A DNA stretch of 64,000 nucleotides from an uncultured Phocaeicola sp. (GTDB lineage: Bacteria; Bacteroidota; Bacteroidia; Bacteroidales; Bacteroidaceae). Location of the stretch: NCBI GenBank assembly GCA_948579315.1, contig CAPAOL010000004.1:16081-80080 (forward strand), written 5' to 3'. Below are positions 25,231 to 33,374 of this stretch, piece after piece; position 1 is the stretch's first letter, and the number at the start of each line of letters is the position of its first letter. Position numbers and translations under genes: made by a program. The notes below the pieces were generated by a model. The model worked only from the letters and a program-made list of their open reading frames with translations. It was not told the DNA's origin and ran no database searches.

Positions 25231-26256
25231 ATGAAAATAATTGTAGATAATAAAATACCTTATATACATGAAGCTGTCGAACAGATAGCCGATGAAGTGG
25301 TGTATTTGCCCGGTAGTGGTTTTACCGCCGGGGATGTACGGGATGCTGACGCATTGGTGATCCGTACCCGTACCCGTTGTAACCGTGAACTGCTGGAAGG
25401 AAGCAAGGTGAAATTCATTGCTACTGCGACCATCGGTTTTGATCATATTGATGTGGACTATTGTGATGAGGCGGGAATTGTATGGAAAAATTGTCCCGGT
25501 TGTAATGCCGGCAGTGTGGAGCAGTACCTGCATTCGGTATTATTATTGTTGAAACGCCGGAAGGGGGTGAGATTGGAAGAAAGCTGTCTGGGGATTGTTG
25601 GGGTAGGACATGTGGGAAGCCGTATCCAACGTATGGCGGAGGCATTGGGGATGCGGGTCTTGCTGAATGATCCTCCACGTGCGGACCGGGGGGAAACGGG
25701 ATTTGTGGATTTGTCTGTACTGGCAAGGGAATGTGATATAATAACCTTTCATACTCCGCTGAACAGGAATGGGAAATATAAAACGTTCCATCTGGCGGAT
25801 GCGGATTTCTTTGCCGGTTTGCAACGGAAACCTTTTATTGTGAATACTTCTCGTGGAGAAGTAATAGAGACATTGGCTTTGCTTGATGCGCTGAAGACAG
25901 GCCGGATACGTGATGCGGTTATTGATACGTGGGAAAATGAACCGGATATTCACCCGGATTTGTTGCAGAAAGTTTTTTTGGGAACCCCTCATATAGCAGG
26001 GTATTCAGCTGACGGAAAGTCGAATGCTACACGGATGGCATTGGAGGAGCTTTGTAACTTCTTCCATATACAGGCTGATTTTAAAATAGTACCGCCCGCT
26101 TTGCCGTATATGGATTATTCTTCTGATCCGGAAGAGGCTTTTCTACAGGTGTATGATCCGACTCGTGACAGTGATGCATTGAAACGGCATCCCGAAGAAT
26201 TTGAACATTTGCGGGGGAATTATCCATTGAGGCGTGAAATTTCTTTTTTACCGTAG
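25231..26256 (+). CDS. pdxB: 4-phosphoerythronate dehydrogenase
   Basis: 341-residue NAD-dependent D-2-hydroxyacid dehydrogenase that oxidises 4-phospho-D-erythronate in the DXP-dependent pathway to pyridoxal 5'-phosphate. It starts MKIIVDNKIPYIHEAVEQIADEV. The NAD-binding loop is GIVGVGHVGSRIQRMAEALG, followed by catalytic Arg in VNTSRGEVIE, catalytic Glu in ENEPDIHP and catalytic His in GTPHIAGYSADGK. The C-terminal dimerisation domain (about residues 280-341), typical of PdxB but not of other 2-hydroxyacid dehydrogenases, is present. It is a single-gene transcript: the stop codon lies inside a strong hairpin. Confidence 0.94.
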   Translation: MKIIVDNKIPYIHEAVEQIADEVVYLPGSGFTAGDVRDADALVIRTRTRCNRELLEGSKVKFIATATIGFDHIDVDYCDEAGIVWKNCPGCNAGSVEQYLHSVLLLLKRRKGVRLEESCLGIVGVGHVGSRIQRMAEALGMRVLLNDPPRADRGETGFVDLSVLARECDIITFHTPLNRNGKYKTFHLADADFFAGLQRKPFIVNTSRGEVIETLALLDALKTGRIRDAVIDTWENEPDIHPDLLQKVFLGTPHIAGYSADGKSNATRMALEELCNFFHIQADFKIVPPALPYMDYSSDPEEAFLQVYDPTRDSDALKRHPEEFEHLRGNYPLRREISFLP

Positions 26257-26282
26257 GGGTACATTTCAATGTACCCCTACGG
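26251..26282. terminator. 15-bp perfect hairpin overlapping the pdxB stop codon
   Basis: Inverted repeat with arms CCGTAGGGGTACATT (26251-26265) and AATGTACCCCTACGG (26268-26282) and only 2 nt between them, so the top pairs open to form the loop. The pdxB stop (26254-26256) lies in the left arm. It separates convergent pdxB and the minus-strand operon end and probably terminates both. Confidence 0.82.
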
Positions 26283-26294
26283 TGGCCAGAACTT

Positions 26295-26414
26295 TTAGTC
26301 TGCTTTTGCTGTTTGCATCTCTTCTGCTACAATCTGTTCGCAATCTTCAATGCTGTATCCCGATGCGGGTTCGCTCCAATACCATAAGGCGGGAGCTTGT
26401 TGTAATGTATCCAT
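26295..26414 (-). CDS. 39-codon small ORF ending the sigma/FecR/TonB/DUF4249 operon
   Basis: This short ORF begins ATG 6 bp after the DUF4249 stop and ends TAA 12 bp before the terminal hairpin, so it sits exactly where a last operon gene would. The product starts MDTLQQAPALWYWSEP and continues through GYSIEDCEQIVAEEMQ to a KAD end. It is acidic, has one Cys (residue 25), an aromatic WYW cluster (residues 11-13), and no signal peptide or membrane helix. The second half looks helical. I do not recognise a family. No modifying enzyme, protease or exporter is adjacent that would mark it as a RiPP precursor. Placement and uninterrupted frame argue for coding, but a chance ORF of this length is possible. 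Confidence 0.5.
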   Translation of the reverse strand: MDTLQQAPALWYWSEPASGYSIEDCEQIVAEEMQTAKAD

Positions 26415-26420
26415 AATCAA

Positions 26421-27386
26421 TTATTTTTTAGATAGGTTATTCAATGTTATAGTTGTTTCCGAATGTTGGTTGCCGCCCAGAATACCTGTTCCTCCCTCCA
26501 CATTGCTGTAAACCCGTAGAGGTTCGGCTAGTCCAATGTTACCCAAGCCTCCTTCTAACGTGCTTCCGGCAATTTTTTGTAAGGACAACAGGTATAAAAA
26601 GTAGGATTCGGAAAGGGAATAGATGGAAATGATTCTTTGTTCTGTTTCGTCTAACTCTGCCGTTGTCTCTTTTATTTGTAAAGTATAGGTTTGTCCGTTA
26701 ATGCTTTGGTCGGTAAAGAGGGCTCCTCCTCTTTTTTCCAATCCGTTGAATGCCATACTTTCGTCCAATATGGCATCCTGTTCCTTGAATACAGGATCTA
26801 TATAATCTATTTCTGTTTCGTAGTAACCGTAATAGCCCGTTTTTATTTGTGTGATTTTGGCCAGATAATAATTGTTCTTTTCCGGAAATTCATCAAACGT
26901 GACTTCATAGTATATTTCAAAATAGTCGGAAATTGTTCCTTGATAAACTCCGTTACCTTTTTTAATTGTATGACTGGCGTTTTTTATAGGTACTTTCTTT
27001 GGTATGATATCTTCTGCCGTTACCGTACCATATTCGGGGGTGGATGCAACAATTTTTATCCGGTCTCCTTCTGCCGGGATTGTATTTGAAAGGAATAAGG
27101 TATCCGGCTGGTCTGGGTTCCGGGGATTATTCAGTGTTTTCCATTGCATGGTTTCTATGTATTGATTGTTGATATAGAGCTCCACATGGGCGTGAGGGAG
27201 ATTGACATAAGGCTTCTTGTCTGGATAGAACCAGGTCCGGGTGATGGAGGCCATTACCACTGTGTCGGGGGATACTACACTGTTTATTACTATTTTGGGC
27301 GTAGTGCGATATTCGTCCAAATCTATTTTTCGATAACAGGAGGTAAGGAACACTCCTAGAAGTAATGTATATAGCAGATGTTTCAT
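26421..27386 (-). CDS. DUF4249-family lipoprotein
   Basis: 321-residue outer-membrane or periplasmic lipoprotein. The signal peptide KHLLYTLLLGVFLTSC ends in a lipobox Cys. The mature part has Ig-like beta-rich sequence with the DUF4249 opening IVINSVVSPDTVVMASITRTWFY, a YINNQYIETM strand and a late EQRIISIYSLSESYFLYLLSL helix, followed by a GGLGNIGLAEPLRVYSNVEGGTGILGG turn region. Genes of this family typically follow STN-type TonB receptors in Bacteroidetes and are assumed to cooperate with them at the cell surface. A start at 27392 is also possible. The molecular role is not known. Confidence 0.88.
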   Translation of the reverse strand: MKHLLYTLLLGVFLTSCYRKIDLDEYRTTPKIVINSVVSPDTVVMASITRTWFYPDKKPYVNLPHAHVELYINNQYIETMQWKTLNNPRNPDQPDTLFLSNTIPAEGDRIKIVASTPEYGTVTAEDIIPKKVPIKNASHTIKKGNGVYQGTISDYFEIYYEVTFDEFPEKNNYYLAKITQIKTGYYGYYETEIDYIDPVFKEQDAILDESMAFNGLEKRGGALFTDQSINGQTYTLQIKETTAELDETEQRIISIYSLSESYFLYLLSLQKIAGSTLEGGLGNIGLAEPLRVYSNVEGGTGILGGNQHSETTITLNNLSKK

Positions 27387-27392
27387 AATCAT

Positions 27393-30047
27393 TTAAAATT
27401 TATAAGTGTAAGAAACTGATGGTATAATGGGAACTATGCCCAGGGTATAGAAGCAGTCGTTATTATACCACCATCCTTTGCGTATGCTGACGGGTGCCAT
27501 GTAGGAATAGACATTGTAGATGCTGATATTCCATATTCCCATCCGGTTCTTTTTCTTTGGCCGGTAAATATTGATGCCCAAGTCGAGTCTGTGATAGGCG
27601 GGAAGTTGGAAATTATTACGTTCCGTATAATAGTCTAATCCGCCTGGATCTATATAAGGAGGAACCAGGCTGCCTCCCGGAAACGGATGTTGGGGAGAAA
27701 CGGCCTGGTAGTTTTCGAAAGAAACCGTGAGCCGGTTACCGGTTGCGTAGGTCCAGCTTCCGGTCAACTCCAGTTTGGGCTTGATTTTCCAATTGGCTAT
27801 TATATTGAATTTATGCCGGTTGTCGAATTTGGCAGGAAAACGCTTGCCTTTATTTATCTCAGTGAACTGTCTGTCATTCCAGCTTAGAGTATAGCCTGCC
27901 CATCCGGTTATTTTCCCTTTTTCTTTGCGGGCAATAAGTTCTACGCCGTAAGAACGTCCTTTTCCTTGAGTCAGTTTGTCTTCCCAGCTGGTGGAAGGAG
28001 GGAGAAACTGGTAGTTGTCTTTATAGTCCATCAGATGTTTCATCCATTTATAATATCCTTCTATGGAGAAAGAGTAGATTTTGTTGCCGGTGGTGTAATA
28101 AGCTCCTACAGCCAGTTGGTCGCTCTGCATCGGTTTCAGCTTGCGGCTGACCGGTATCCATGTGTCTGTGGGCAGGTTGATGTAGCTTTCATTGACTTGA
28201 TGTACATATTGGCTCATCCGGGTATAAGAGGCTTTGAGGCTGAGTTGCGGATTGATCAGGAAACGACTGGAAAAACGGGGTTCCAGGGAAGTGTACGTTT
28301 TCCCGTCAATGGTGTATAGTCCGAGGTGAACCCCGGCGTTTAAACGTATTCTTTTGTTCATTTTCCAGTCTTCTTCCATATATATGCCTAATTCATGTGC
28401 AGGTAGGGCAGTGTCGTTGTTTTGTCTGGTCTGGGTGGTCATGCCATTGGAAAAATGCGATTTTTCGTCTACGGGATGAAAACGGTGGTAAATATAATGA
28501 GTGCCGAAATGCAACTGGTGGGAAGCATTGGGGCGGAAATCGAAATTGGCTCGTATGCTGAGGTCGTCAATGCGGTTCCGGGTTGAACTTTCCTGTGATA
28601 CGTAGTTGGCTTCTGTTCCTTGGTAGTAGTCTCCTTTCAAGGTGGAAGAGTAGTGGGTAAAGGCGGCATTCACATTACCGAAGAGTTGGTTGTTGAATAC
28701 GTATGACCAGCCGGTAAATGCCATGATGTTTCCCCATCGCAGTCTGCCGGTGTTTCTGCTTTCATATCCATTGTCACCTTCTCTTTTTTCTCCTCCCTTC
28801 AAAAAATCGTTTCCCCAGTAAAGACCGGCATATCCGCGGCTGCGGTCATTGAACTGGTGGTTGAGTTTAAAGTTCATGTCGGTAAAAGCGTATCGTGCCA
28901 CTATTTGGGTTTCTCCTTTATTTCTGGTAGCGTTCCAGATGGCGATGGTTGGGGCCGAAAGCGCGTCAATCCATGAACGGCGTAATGCAAAGTTGAATGA
29001 GGTCCGGTCTTTGACCAACGGACCTTCCAGATTCAGGCTGCCTGAGGTCAGTCCCAGCATGGCGCTTCCGTGATATTCTTTCATGTTGCCATCCTTTGTA
29101 TGGATATCGACTACGCTGGACAGTCTTCCTCCGTAACGGGCGGGGAAGGCGGACTTAAAGAATTCTACATCCTTTACGGCTTCGGCGTTGAAGGAGGAAA
29201 ACAGACCGCCCACATGGTTGATCTGGTATAACGGATTCCCTTCTATCATATAAAGATTGTCGTCTCCATTACCGCCCCGCACATACATTCCTGCTAATCC
29301 GGCTGTGCCTGCCGATACACCCGGCAAGGTCTGTAGGGTTTTTATAATATCAGCTTCTCCGAATAATACCGGGGTTTGTTGGATCAGGTCTTTGTTGAGA
29401 CGGGTATGTCCCATATCGGATGTTTGGACTAATGGAGAAGAGGTATATTCTCCGGTCACTACCACTTCGGCTAATTGCTGGTGGCTGTTCAGCAGAACCG
29501 GAAGCAGCGTGTCTTGTTCCAATTGTGTGAATGAACGGTGGAAACTGTCATAACCTACATAGGAGATGTTCAGGTATACATCGTTTCCGGCTTCCAGAGT
29601 CAGACTGAAAAAGCCGTCGGCGTTGCTGGTTGTTCCTTGATGGCTTTTGGCATCATAGATGGAGGCGCCTATAAGGGACTCTGAGGAGGATTTGTCTCGT
29701 ATGAAGCCGCTGATTACAATGTTTTTCTGTTTTTTCTTGAGGATGATGTATTTGCCTGATTGTATATATTCTACGGGCAGTTTTTGAAACAGAATGCGCA
29801 AACAGTGGGATAACGGCTGGGCGGTTATTGTTATATCTATCGGTAACAGATGTTTTGTTAAGGAGGACTCATACGAAAAGGTTACACCTGTCTGCCGGGT
29901 GATTTCTGCCAAAACTTTACGGATGGGGGTTTGTTTCATATCTAATGTTACGAGGGGCTCATCATGTTCTGTTCCTTTTGCCTCAATACAAATGTGCATG
30001 AGGCAAAGGAGCAGAAGAAAAGAAAATTTAGAATGGAATTGCATCAT
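27393..30047 (-). CDS. TonB-dependent receptor with N-terminal STN signalling domain
   Basis: 884-residue outer-membrane beta-barrel receptor. Domains in order: signal peptide (1-23), STN secretin/TonB N-terminal signalling domain (about 30-103, VTLDMKQTPIRKVLAEITRQTGVTFSYE), carboxypeptidase-regulatory-like domain (about 108-195, VISGFIRDKSSSESLIGASIYD), TonB-box/plug (LAEVVVTGEYTSSPLV; GVSAGTAGLAGMYVRGGNGDDNLYMIEG), then the barrel ending in a short aromatic TYKF. The STN domain contacts the periplasmic part of FecR-type anti-sigma factors, encoded here just upstream with a 4-bp overlap. So this protein likely both imports a ligand and reports its binding to the sigma factor. The ligand is unknown; the architecture differs from glycan SusC proteins in having STN and no SusD partner. 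Confidence 0.93.
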   Translation of the reverse strand: MMQFHSKFSFLLLLCLMHICIEAKGTEHDEPLVTLDMKQTPIRKVLAEITRQTGVTFSYESSLTKHLLPIDITITAQPLSHCLRILFQKLPVEYIQSGKYIILKKKQKNIVISGFIRDKSSSESLIGASIYDAKSHQGTTSNADGFFSLTLEAGNDVYLNISYVGYDSFHRSFTQLEQDTLLPVLLNSHQQLAEVVVTGEYTSSPLVQTSDMGHTRLNKDLIQQTPVLFGEADIIKTLQTLPGVSAGTAGLAGMYVRGGNGDDNLYMIEGNPLYQINHVGGLFSSFNAEAVKDVEFFKSAFPARYGGRLSSVVDIHTKDGNMKEYHGSAMLGLTSGSLNLEGPLVKDRTSFNFALRRSWIDALSAPTIAIWNATRNKGETQIVARYAFTDMNFKLNHQFNDRSRGYAGLYWGNDFLKGGEKREGDNGYESRNTGRLRWGNIMAFTGWSYVFNNQLFGNVNAAFTHYSSTLKGDYYQGTEANYVSQESSTRNRIDDLSIRANFDFRPNASHQLHFGTHYIYHRFHPVDEKSHFSNGMTTQTRQNNDTALPAHELGIYMEEDWKMNKRIRLNAGVHLGLYTIDGKTYTSLEPRFSSRFLINPQLSLKASYTRMSQYVHQVNESYINLPTDTWIPVSRKLKPMQSDQLAVGAYYTTGNKIYSFSIEGYYKWMKHLMDYKDNYQFLPPSTSWEDKLTQGKGRSYGVELIARKEKGKITGWAGYTLSWNDRQFTEINKGKRFPAKFDNRHKFNIIANWKIKPKLELTGSWTYATGNRLTVSFENYQAVSPQHPFPGGSLVPPYIDPGGLDYYTERNNFQLPAYHRLDLGINIYRPKKKNRMGIWNISIYNVYSYMAPVSIRKGWWYNNDCFYTLGIVPIIPSVSYTYKF

Positions 30048-30847
30048 TGGGTTATGTCTAGTTTCGTATCTAGTGTTTGGTTTATGATTTCAATTATGTC
30101 TTCTATCGGAGTATTGTCAAAGGTCGTGGTCAGATAGTACTCTTTTTGTGGAATTCCGCCGATATGGACCTTATAGACTTCTTCTAATTCTTTTACTACC
30201 TTTTTCAAGGGGGCTTCATTATAAACAAACACGTGGGTCTTCCATGCAAAAGTGTTGGGGTCACTTTGTTTGTTTATTTGCATTTGTCCTTTTTGGTTAA
30301 TGAAGGCATACATGCCTTTTGTCAGGATAGCCTCTTTTTGTTCTTTGTTATAAAAACGGACTTTTCCAGACTCTACGGTTGCCGAAGTCTGATTTGCATT
30401 TGCCGTTACTTGGAATTGTGTACCTAGTACTTGTATGTTTGCCAGTTCGGTCTGTACCCTGAAAGGACATTGTTCTTGATGTGTGACTGAAAAATATGCT
30501 TTTCCATTTAAAGTGACGTTCCTGTTTTTTTTGCCGTATGCCAAGCGGTCATACTGTAAGGCCGAATTCTCTGCCAGCGTAATATGGCTGTTATCCGGAA
30601 GCGTGACTTCTTTGACAGCGTGTGCGGATGAGGCAATGACAATCCAGTCTTGCCTGTCGTATATCCACCACCAACTGAATCCGGCTATCAGGAAAGTGAC
30701 AGCAGCGATAGTTATCAGTCTATATAATAAGATAGAGTTATTTCTTTGTTTGCCGATACCTAGTTTTTGCCAGGCTTGTGTTGTGTCCAGCCTGTTTTCC
30801 CGATAGAACCGGGCTACAAAACGAATATCTTTCTCTTCTTTCTCCAT
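30044..30847 (-). CDS. FecR-type anti-sigma factor
   Basis: 267-residue single-pass inner-membrane regulator. The cytoplasmic N-terminus (MEKEEKDIRFVARFYRENRLDTTQAWQKLG) binds the sigma factor. One membrane helix follows at about residues 45-65 (ITIAAVTFLIAGFSWWWIY), then a periplasmic FecR domain (VKEVTLPDNSHITLAENSALQYD, GKAYFSVTHQEQCPFRVQTELANIQVLGTQF) and a C-terminal DUF4974 domain (APLKKVVKELEEVYKVHI). A start 14 codons earlier is possible but less natural. It transmits the receptor's state to the ECF sigma encoded upstream. The overlap with the receptor gene indicates coupled translation. Confidence 0.93.
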   Translation of the reverse strand: MEKEEKDIRFVARFYRENRLDTTQAWQKLGIGKQRNNSILLYRLITIAAVTFLIAGFSWWWIYDRQDWIVIASSAHAVKEVTLPDNSHITLAENSALQYDRLAYGKKNRNVTLNGKAYFSVTHQEQCPFRVQTELANIQVLGTQFQVTANANQTSATVESGKVRFYNKEQKEAILTKGMYAFINQKGQMQINKQSDPNTFAWKTHVFVYNEAPLKKVVKELEEVYKVHIGGIPQKEYYLTTTFDNTPIEDIIEIINQTLDTKLDITQ

Positions 30848-30916
30848 GCGATCTTCTTTCTTTTTATTGTTAAGACAGGGAAAAGACAAAATCCCCCTAT
30901 TCGCTTGCCGATTTTT

Positions 30917-31426
30917 TTATCCGAAGAAAAAAGTATATATTTTAATGGCTGTTTCTCGTAATGTTTTCAGTGCCTTACTGATTTGATGTTCGACAGTTTT
31001 TATAGAAATACCCAGTTCGGTGGCAATTTCCTGATAAGTAAGGCCGTCACGTTTGGAAAGCAGAAAGATCTTTTTCCGTTCGGTAGGAAGGTGGTCGATG
31101 GCTGTCCATAAACGCGCGTCACGTTCTGACCGGATGATGCGTTCTTCTTCTGTTAAATCTTCCAAGTCTGTCAGTTCGGTTGTTTCACAGTGTGTTTGTC
31201 GGTTGGTTATCAGTGTGAGTGAGCGGTTACGTACAGTTTGGTACATATAAGCTTTCAGGTTTTGAATAGATGTGCCTCCGACAAGCTTCTCCCATACATC
31301 AGAGAAGGCTTGTTGGACGATGTCTTCTGCGTCATCCAGATTTTCAGTATAGCGCAGGGCATACATATTCAGCGGACGGTAAAGACAGCGAAATTGGTAT
31401 TCAAATTCCTTGGGTGATAATTGCAT
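30917..31426 (-). CDS. ECF-type RNA polymerase sigma factor (FecI-like)
   Basis: 169-residue sigma factor with region 2 (FRCLYRPLNMYALRYTENLDDAEDIVQQAFSDVWEKL), a linker with MYQTVRNRSLTLI, and region 4 (LPTERKKIFLLSKRDGLTYQEIATELGISIKTVEHQISKAL), including the helix-turn-helix that reads the -35-type element. As first gene of the operon with FecR, STN-TonB receptor and DUF4249, it probably directs transcription of those genes when the receptor is occupied. A -7 box (TAAGTTTG) lies upstream at 31453-31460, so the sigma gene itself may be read by the primary sigma factor. Confidence 0.95.
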   Translation of the reverse strand: MQLSPKEFEYQFRCLYRPLNMYALRYTENLDDAEDIVQQAFSDVWEKLVGGTSIQNLKAYMYQTVRNRSLTLITNRQTHCETTELTDLEDLTEEERIIRSERDARLWTAIDHLPTERKKIFLLSKRDGLTYQEIATELGISIKTVEHQISKALKTLRETAIKIYTFFFG

Positions 31427-31452
31427 CCTGTGTTTTATTCTTTTTTGGAAGG

Positions 31453-31460
31453 CAAACTTA
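31453..31460 (-). promoter_or_regulatory. -7 box of the ECF sigma/FecR/TonB operon
   Basis: TAAGTTTG on the minus strand, with TTGG 18 bp further upstream as a candidate -33. It lies 26 bp before the sigma-factor ATG. The rest of the 31427-31671 interval holds the SusD terminator and nothing else recognisable. Confidence 0.55.
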
Positions 31461-31578
31461 CGGCTTTTCTTTTATTTGCCAAGCAACAAGAGATGAAAAA
31501 GTCTTTAATTTCATTTAGTAATGATAACAATTCGGGTGCGGGAGGTTATTGTATCGGCTTTTCGGAGGTAGTCATAAA

Positions 31579-31606
31579 ATAGGGCAAACCTCACGGTCTG
31601 CCCTAT
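31579..31606 (-). terminator. terminator after the SusC/SusD pair
   Basis: ATAGGGCA (31579-31586) pairs with TGCCCTAT (31599-31606), extended by an inner ACC/GGT after one mismatch. On the minus strand the stem is followed by TTTT. It lies 66 bp beyond the SusD stop and upstream of the sigma operon. Confidence 0.75.
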
Positions 31607-31671
31607 CCGAAACTTTAATATGGAATACCTATTGAAACAAAAATCACAGTCTTTACCTTAAAATATTGCCT

Positions 31672-33363
31672 TTAAAAGTTTCCTTTATCAGCATTATCCC
31701 ACCAAAGATGTGTACCGCCTTTGTCGCCGGAAATACCGAATTTGCTGGAATTTTCTTCGTCCAGAAGCTTGATTCCGCCTTCTACTCCCTTAGCGTTGGC
31801 ATCATAAGCCTGGCTGCTATAAATTACGCGGCGCACACCTTCTTCTGTGTTTACGGCTCCATTACTTTCATTGACGAATGCAGGGAAGAAGCGTGGATAG
31901 CCGGTGCGGCGTTGTTCTGCCCAGCCTTCGGTGGATAGAGGGAATAGGGCGAGCCATTTTTGGGTGATGATTCTTTCCAGCTTTTCTTCGTTGCTTGCGT
32001 TCTCATCCCATTTTACACTTAATTTATTTACAGCCGGAGTGCTTAATTCGGCTTTGATGGGATCTGTATAGTCTATTTGGGTGCTTGTTCCGTTGATGTA
32101 GGCATCTACTGCTCCTTCCGGATATTCTTTGATTCCGGCATAAGCCCCCCGATAAGCTAATTCATTAGTCATGGAAACACGGATTCCATTTTCATATAGG
32201 TTCTTTACACTTTCACTGCCAATATCCCATCTTAATTTTGCTTCAGCCAGTAGGAAATAGGCTTCCGCTGCTTTCATGATGGGCAGTGGCATGGAATAAG
32301 AGGAACCGTTGTTTCCTTGAATCCAACCGGAGAAGTTACCCCAACTGTTTGGTTTGGCAGGCAGGCCACTGGCAAAACGGATACCCAGGTATTGACTATT
32401 GGCAGCTACTGTGGTAGTACCGGCTTCGTTTTTGATATCTCCGGTATTCAGGGTCATATATAACGGTTGGCGCGGATCTTTGGTTCCACTCATAATAGTT
32501 ACCAGATTGGCATTGAATCCACAATCACCCCAATTGAACATCAGCCACATTTCATTCTCAAGACTTTTATCGATCAGAATATCCTTGTTGACTGTTGCCA
32601 AAGTGTTTTGGGCAGCCTCGGTAGCGATTGCCTTAAGGTTCATTCCGGCGTTGCCGGCTTCGGTTTCCCGTTTGGACAGGCGTAACGCCATGCGTAGTTT
32701 CATCGTATTGGCTATTTTTACCCATAGGTCTTTGTCGCCGTTGCACCAACAGTCAAAGGATTTCAATTTGGCTATTTCATCTGCTCCCATGGCACTGATG
32801 TCAGTAATGGCTGTACTCAGATCTTCAAGCATGGCTTTATACAGGTCTTTCTGGCTGTCGAACTCGAAATACACTTCGTTTTCTCCCGATAGGATGGAGC
32901 TGTAAGGTATCGGTCCGTAGGCATCTGTGGTCATCAATGTTCCGTAAGCCTGTACGATACGCATCACGCCTGACAGGCCTCTTTCACCACTGGCGTCACA
33001 TTGTGCGATGATGCGGCGGGTGTTATTGAAAATATGGAGATAATAGTTTTCGTACATACCACCGCTATGTCCCCGGTTCTCTCCCATATCACCGTTGGTG
33101 AAGTTACCGTTGGGAGTCATAAAATAACCTCCATAAAGGTCAATAGTCAGGTTGGTCCAAAACTGGAACATATTTTGCTGAGGAGGATAACAGTAGGTCA
33201 TCGGTTCGGTACATTGTGCGGCAAAAGGAAGGTCTGCCGGATCTACCTGTATGTTACTGGTATTCAATTTCTCGAAGTCGTCTGTACAGGAAGAAAAGAT
33301 GTTTCCTGTAGTCATGGGGATTGCCATTAAGAAGGCGTATGTTAATATCTTATTCCGTTTCAT
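31672..33363 (-). CDS. SusD/RagB-family outer-membrane lipoprotein (SusD-like_2 type)
   Basis: 563-residue lipoprotein: basic start MKRNKILTY, hydrophobic core, lipobox NIFSSC. The mature region carries the helical TPR-type scaffold of ligand-binding SusD homologues, with family stretches such as WTNLTIDLYGGYFM, RIVQAYGTLMTTDAYGPIPYSSI, FAWKI-like WVKIANTMKLRMALRLSKRE, SYSMPLPIMKAAEAYFLLAEAKLRW and the late IITQKWLALFPLSTEGWAEQRRTGYPRF. It caps the SusC barrel encoded just upstream and captures the nutrient. An ATG at 33375 overlapping the SusC stop is possible. No enzyme genes accompany this pair, so the ligand may not be a polysaccharide. Confidence 0.92.
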   Translation of the reverse strand: MKRNKILTYAFLMAIPMTTGNIFSSCTDDFEKLNTSNIQVDPADLPFAAQCTEPMTYCYPPQQNMFQFWTNLTIDLYGGYFMTPNGNFTNGDMGENRGHSGGMYENYYLHIFNNTRRIIAQCDASGERGLSGVMRIVQAYGTLMTTDAYGPIPYSSILSGENEVYFEFDSQKDLYKAMLEDLSTAITDISAMGADEIAKLKSFDCWCNGDKDLWVKIANTMKLRMALRLSKRETEAGNAGMNLKAIATEAAQNTLATVNKDILIDKSLENEMWLMFNWGDCGFNANLVTIMSGTKDPRQPLYMTLNTGDIKNEAGTTTVAANSQYLGIRFASGLPAKPNSWGNFSGWIQGNNGSSYSMPLPIMKAAEAYFLLAEAKLRWDIGSESVKNLYENGIRVSMTNELAYRGAYAGIKEYPEGAVDAYINGTSTQIDYTDPIKAELSTPAVNKLSVKWDENASNEEKLERIITQKWLALFPLSTEGWAEQRRTGYPRFFPAFVNESNGAVNTEEGVRRVIYSSQAYDANAKGVEGGIKLLDEENSSKFGISGDKGGTHLWWDNADKGNF

Positions 33364-33374
33364 AGTTTCAAGCA

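Noticed and set aside
26295..26414. RiPP precursor
   Set aside because: No radical SAM, lanthipeptide, cyclodehydratase, protease or exporter gene is adjacent; the neighbours are a TonB receptor and a lipoprotein.
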